Below, one piece after another: positions 32,408 through 35,109 of a DNA stretch of 35,109 nt. A program made the position numbers and the translations under genes. Position 1 is the stretch's first letter. The number at the start of each line of letters is the position of its first letter. The stretch is from CAZSNH01 sp052388455 (GTDB lineage Bacteria; Pseudomonadota; Alphaproteobacteria; Rhizobiales; Hyphomicrobiaceae): contig JBQTIA010000150.1 in the NCBI GenBank assembly GCA_052388455.1, positions 1 to 35,109 of the forward strand, read 5' to 3'. The notes under the pieces are model-generated. The model did no database searches and had not been told where the DNA came from. It was given only the letters and a program-made list of their open reading frames with translations.

Positions 32408-33334
32408 TCAAGCAGCACGTGATTTCTTCATGAGTTGGGCAAGTTGGGCCTTCCATCCCTTGGCGTGCACAATCCTTGCCGTCTGCATGCTGTCGCGAAC
32501 GATTTCACCCTTGCTGAGCTGCGATACGCGCTTCCAGTCGAGCCCGAAGACGTAGATGGCGTTGTCCTTCCGGACGCTTTCGAGAACGACCAGCCGCCGA
32601 GACGTAAAGACGTAGGCCAAGTAGTCGTCGAAGCCGGCCTCACCAACGTAGATCTCGTCAGGACTGAAAGCCTTAATCGTCGTCTGCCGATCCCAAATGA
32701 CACGCTTCGTGTCGCCCGAGCGCTTTCCCACGGCCGCATCAATGTGCGCTTCCACCTTGTCCCAAGGGTAGTCGCCAGGAGGCAGCATCCGCCAGTTGGC
32801 CCGGCGAAGGGTGGGTAGCCGCATCGGCCGCATGCTCGAGGTAACAAGCTCGCAGCTGCCGAAAATCTCGAGAAGGAGATTGACGCAGTGCCGATTGTGC
32901 TCGGTGTTCTCGTTCGACTTTTTCAATTCCGGCGTCGTGACATGCGCGGCGCCGTCAATACCGATGACTGAGAGTTCGACCGATGGCGGCGGAACTGGAT
33001 CGCGCGGATAGCAATCGCGATAGATGTCGCGAAAGTCCTCATGCTCGGTTTGGTCCCTCCCCGCCCACTGCGTCCACTTCCACGTCACGGTACGGATGTA
33101 GCGAGGTTCTTTCGGAAGATCGCGACGCACAATCCAGCGGCCGCGAGCATTGTACCTCGTCACCGGACCGACGACGCGCGGCAGGACAGTGTCGCCGGCT
33201 CTTGGCGAGCGAGACAAACCCAGCCGTTCGCATGCCTCATTCGGGAGCGGTGCGATAACCCGGAACGCTTCCCCGTCAGCAATGCCGCCGAGGTAGAGGC
33301 CGAGGTTCGTCACGTGATGTTTCGTGATGCGCAT
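32408..33334 (-). CDS. Unrecognised 308-aa island protein
   Basis: I do not recognise the family. The ATG at 33334 has AGGAGG seven bases upstream. A longer frame would run through the terminator of the gene before it, so the 308-residue form is preferred. It appears soluble, with no signal peptide or membrane helix. Notable parts are an N-terminal beta-rich region (NLGLYLGGIADGEAFRVIAP), WKWTQWAGRDQTEHEDFRDI, HNRHCVNLLLEIFGSCELVT, a central KRVIWDRQTTIKAFSPDEIY, and FTSRRLVVLESVRKDNAIYV with VFGLDWKRVSQLSKGEIV. The last part looks like a small beta-rich C-terminal domain. The role in the island is unknown. Defence, mobility and cargo are all possible. Confidence 0.8.
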   Translation of the reverse strand: MRITKHHVTNLGLYLGGIADGEAFRVIAPLPNEACERLGLSRSPRAGDTVLPRVVGPVTRYNARGRWIVRRDLPKEPRYIRTVTWKWTQWAGRDQTEHEDFRDIYRDCYPRDPVPPPSVELSVIGIDGAAHVTTPELKKSNENTEHNRHCVNLLLEIFGSCELVTSSMRPMRLPTLRRANWRMLPPGDYPWDKVEAHIDAAVGKRSGDTKRVIWDRQTTIKAFSPDEIYVGEAGFDDYLAYVFTSRRLVVLESVRKDNAIYVFGLDWKRVSQLSKGEIVRDSMQTARIVHAKGWKAQLAQLMKKSRAA

Positions 33335-33362
33335 AGCTGCGCCTCCTTTCTCCAAAAATGGA

Positions 33363-33388
33363 AGAGGCGGCTCAGTCGAGCCGCCTCT
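33363..33388 (-). terminator. Intrinsic terminator after the DUF2188 gene
   Basis: AGAGGCGGCT and AGCCGCCTCT form a perfect 10-bp stem with a 6-base loop. On the minus strand it is followed by TCCATTTTTGG. It lies 3 bases after the DUF2188 stop and before the 308-aa gene, which argues against a longer N-terminus for that gene. Confidence 0.85.
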
Positions 33389-33390
33389 AT

Positions 33391-33615
33391 TCAACCCTTC
33401 GGGGGATAGGGATCGTTGCCGTAGCTATCCTTGTCCCGAATGCGTCCATCGGTCCGATGGATCACAACCTCCGAGCCCTGGTTCTCAGCAATGCGTCGAG
33501 CCGCAGCTGCCGCCTCGGACTGCGTGCCGTGGGTCGACGTGACCCTGCTGTTACCTGCGCCTCGCACAGCCCAGTCGTTCCCATGTGGCACCACATGCTG
33601 GTTCTTCCGTGACAT
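33391..33615 (-). CDS. DUF2188 domain-containing small protein
   Basis: A 74-residue protein beginning MSRKNQHVVPHGNDWAVRGA, with QSEAAAAARRIAENQGSEVV and IHRTDGRIRDKDSYGNDPYP, the full DUF2188 pattern. The ATG at 33615 has GGAG seven bases upstream; an earlier ATG at 33627 is less well placed. The function of DUF2188 is not established, but the family is frequent on plasmids and integrated elements. It is divergent from the XRE regulator, sharing a 152-base intergenic region, which may make it a target of that regulator. Confidence 0.88.
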   Translation of the reverse strand: MSRKNQHVVPHGNDWAVRGAGNSRVTSTHGTQSEAAAAARRIAENQGSEVVIHRTDGRIRDKDSYGNDPYPPKG

Positions 33616-33767
33616 GATCGTCTCCATGCTTCTTCGGTCGTCTTGCCGACGAGTACATCCAAACCCGATTCCCCGATCCCGTCAACCACAAGCACACCTC
33701 GCTGTGCATATCCCCAACAACGTTTGCCACATTGACAATTGGCCGTGTGAACGCGAAGGCTAGCCTC

Positions 33768-34106
33768 ATGAATGAATCGGAACTCTACGAGGAGCTGGGA
33801 CGGCTGGTGCGACAGCACCGGGAGCGGCTTGGCATCAGCCAGGACGTTCTTGCTCAAGCCATTGAACTCTCACGAGCTTCAGTCGCCAACATCGAGACTG
33901 GTCGCCAGAGGATACCCCTTCACCACCTTTACCGGCTGGCCCGGGCTCTCAAGGTCGAGGCGGAAGCGTTGTTGCCGAGAGCAGAGCGAACCGCATCTAA
34001 GCCAATAGACCGCCCAATCAGTGCCAGCTTCAATCTGAACGAGCGGGAGGAAGCCGACGTGGCCAGGGCAGTCGGCGCAGCGTTGCCTACAAGTAGGAGG
34101 TCCTGA
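33768..34106 (+). CDS. XRE family helix-turn-helix regulator
   Basis: A 112-residue protein with an N-terminal Cro/CI-type HTH (LGRLVRQHRERLGISQDVLA, ELSRASVANIETGRQRIPLH, LYRLARALKVEAEALLPRAE) and a short C-terminal extension. GAAGG lies eight bases before the ATG at 33768; the frame opens earlier at 33732 but without a ribosome binding site. It is followed two bases later by an ImmA/IrrE-type protease gene. Such pairs behave like ImmR/ImmA: a repressor removed by its protease on DNA damage or another trigger. It may control the island and the divergent DUF2188 gene. Confidence 0.9.
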   Translation: MNESELYEELGRLVRQHRERLGISQDVLAQAIELSRASVANIETGRQRIPLHHLYRLARALKVEAEALLPRAERTASKPIDRPISASFNLNEREEADVARAVGAALPTSRRS

Positions 34107-34108
34107 CG

Positions 34109-34645
34109 ATGGTAGGCAGTAAGCGGAGTCGCGACCCCCGGCAGCGCGCCCGTGAAGTTCTCAAGGAGTTGGGAATCTCCGAGGTGCCGGTGCCTGTGGA
34201 AAAAATCGCCGAGGATCGCGGACTGACCGTCCGCTTCATGCCGCTCGATGATGAACTGTCTGGCATGATCTTCGTGAAAGAAAATACGCCGATTGTCGTC
34301 GTTAACTCGCTTCATCATCCAAACAGGCAGCGCTTCACGCTCGCGCACGAGTGCGGTCACTTCGAGCTCCACATGAGCGACATCGGCTCCGATGTGCACG
34401 TGGATAAGAAATACTTTGTCATGGCGCGCGACGGCAACTCGTCAAAAGGCTTCGACCGTAAGGAAATCGAGGCAAACAGGTTTGCTGCCGAACTCCTCGT
34501 GCCAAGAGCGATGCTGATTGCGGAGCTACGTGGACGGATCGTGGATGTCGATGATGAACCTATCATTGCAGAGCTTGCGCGCTTATTCGAGGTCAGCACG
34601 CAAATGATGTCGATCCGCATCGGTGAACTTTTTCAGAGCGGCTGA
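34109..34645 (+). CDS. ImmA/IrrE family metallo-endopeptidase
   Basis: A 178-residue zincin of the ImmA/IrrE family. The motif FTLAHECGHFELH supplies H80, E81 and H84, and the downstream EIEANRFAAELLVPRAML gives the third ligand region typical of the family. DDELSGMIFVKENTPIVVVN is the usual strand preceding it. It probably cleaves the XRE regulator encoded directly upstream. The position between this regulator and a DNA methyltransferase gene is common on integrative elements and next to defence genes. Confidence 0.93.
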   Translation: MVGSKRSRDPRQRAREVLKELGISEVPVPVEKIAEDRGLTVRFMPLDDELSGMIFVKENTPIVVVNSLHHPNRQRFTLAHECGHFELHMSDIGSDVHVDKKYFVMARDGNSSKGFDRKEIEANRFAAELLVPRAMLIAELRGRIVDVDDEPIIAELARLFEVSTQMMSIRIGELFQSG

Positions 34646-34720
34646 GCATTTGTCGCGGCTCGGCGCAGCTGCTGGTCGGGGATGCGGGGGTCATCGAAGA
34701 ACATTTACGGGGCACGGCTG

Positions 34721-35109
34721 ATGAAGGCGACCGACATCGAGGAAGCCATTTCCCTGCTAGCGGAGCAGCCGTTCGACGCGACCGAGTTCCCGTTCCGGCT
34801 ACTGGAGGCGTTCGGCAACAAGGAGACGACCCTCAAGCGGCTGCGGTCCGGCACCTCCAACGCCTCCGATGTGGAGGGGGGCGTGCTTCAGCGCAGCAAC
34901 ATTCACATCGCCGTGTGCGGAGCCGGCGCGGTCAGTGAGACGCTGAAGAAGCTGAGGTCGAGCCCTGCAACCCTCAAGGCCAAAGCCAAGTTCGTGCTGG
35001 CGACCGATGGCGACATGCTTGAGGTCGAGGAGCTGGCGACTGGCGAAGCCAAGATCTGCAAGTTCACGGATCTGCCGAAGGCCTTTGGTCTGCTGCTGCC
35101 GCTGGCCGG
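34721..35109 (+). CDS. DNA methyltransferase of the class I/type IIG-like group, N-terminal fragment
   Basis: The open frame starts at ATG 34721 and runs off the window, giving 129 codons. The visible sequence begins MKATDIEEAISLLAEQPFDA, continues with FPFRLLEAFGNKETTLKRLR, GGVLQRSNIHIAVCGAG, SPATLKAKAKFVLATDGDML and FTDLPKAFGLLLPLAG. I recognise this as the N-terminus of large stand-alone DNA methyltransferases annotated class I SAM-dependent or type II restriction-modification enzymes. The catalytic NPPY-type motif would lie beyond the edge, so the assignment rests on N-terminal resemblance only. Together with ArdC and XRE/ImmA it suggests a restriction or defence module in the island. Confidence 0.7.
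   Translation, partial: MKATDIEEAISLLAEQPFDATEFPFRLLEAFGNKETTLKRLRSGTSNASDVEGGVLQRSNIHIAVCGAGAVSETLKKLRSSPATLKAKAKFVLATDGDMLEVEELATGEAKICKFTDLPKAFGLLLPLA

Overview
The window is a GC-rich chromosomal segment of an alphaproteobacterium, most likely of the order Hyphomicrobiales (Rhizobiales). This is inferred from the codon bias, an APS-reductase-type cysH joined to cysDN, a bacterial ETF-beta methyltransferase homologue, an FeS-type photolyase and a bufferin-like cassette. No rRNA or other taxonomic anchor is present, so the genus is left open. Left to about 29.4 kb it reads as core chromosome. From 29.5 kb to the right edge it is an integrated genomic island whose far end lies outside the window.

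Region by region. (1) 0.2-5.2 kb is a sulfate assimilation operon: cysH (APS reductase), cysD and cysN (ATP sulfurylase), then two TSUP/TauE-family anion transporters. (2) 5.4-7.2 kb holds a secreted L,D-transpeptidase-like protein with a long coiled coil, and a tRNA-Arg(CCT) on the minus strand. (3) 7.3-11.2 kb is a minus-strand block: an ECF sigma factor and its membrane anti-sigma factor, then a bufferin-like RiPP cassette made of a Cys-rich precursor, a DUF692/MNIO enzyme and a DUF2063 partner. (4) 11.4-17.4 kb carries housekeeping genes: SRP RNA (minus), then nudC, a YugP-type protease, rimO, a HemW with an extra insertion, a YqaA/DedA-like protein and dsbB. (5) 17.5-19.6 kb is an unrecognised two-gene unit: a 549-residue membrane protein and a 134-residue partner. 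The C-terminus of the first and the N-terminus of the second share an almost identical NFGVINSGTMG segment. (6) 19.6-20.7 kb is mostly non-coding, with several inverted repeats and one DnaA box, and ends at a 71-aa gene with a strong terminator. (7) 21.1-24.1 kb has an FeS (6-4)-type photolyase and metY. (8) 24.1-28.1 kb looks like a nitrogen control and uptake locus: a lone PII gene divergent from a NarK-type nitrate transporter, which is followed by a PP2C-phosphatase/Ser-Thr-kinase fusion. The 0.4 kb divergent region contains two strong inverted repeats. (9) 28.2-29.3 kb holds an ETF-beta lysine methyltransferase homologue and an EVE-domain protein.

The island (29.5 kb to the end) opens with a tyrosine integrase preceded by a perfect 12-bp inverted repeat. 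It then carries a small basic-tailed unknown gene overlapping the integrase tail to tail, an ArdC-like anti-restriction protein, an unknown 308-aa gene, a DUF2188 protein, a divergent XRE/ImmA-type regulator-protease pair, and the start of a large DNA methyltransferase that runs off the window.

The items most worth following up are the shared-motif membrane pair at 17.5-19.6 kb, the ECF-linked bufferin cassette with its internal hairpins, the PII/NarK/PP2C-kinase locus with its structured intergenic region, and the island's ArdC, ImmA and DNA methyltransferase content.
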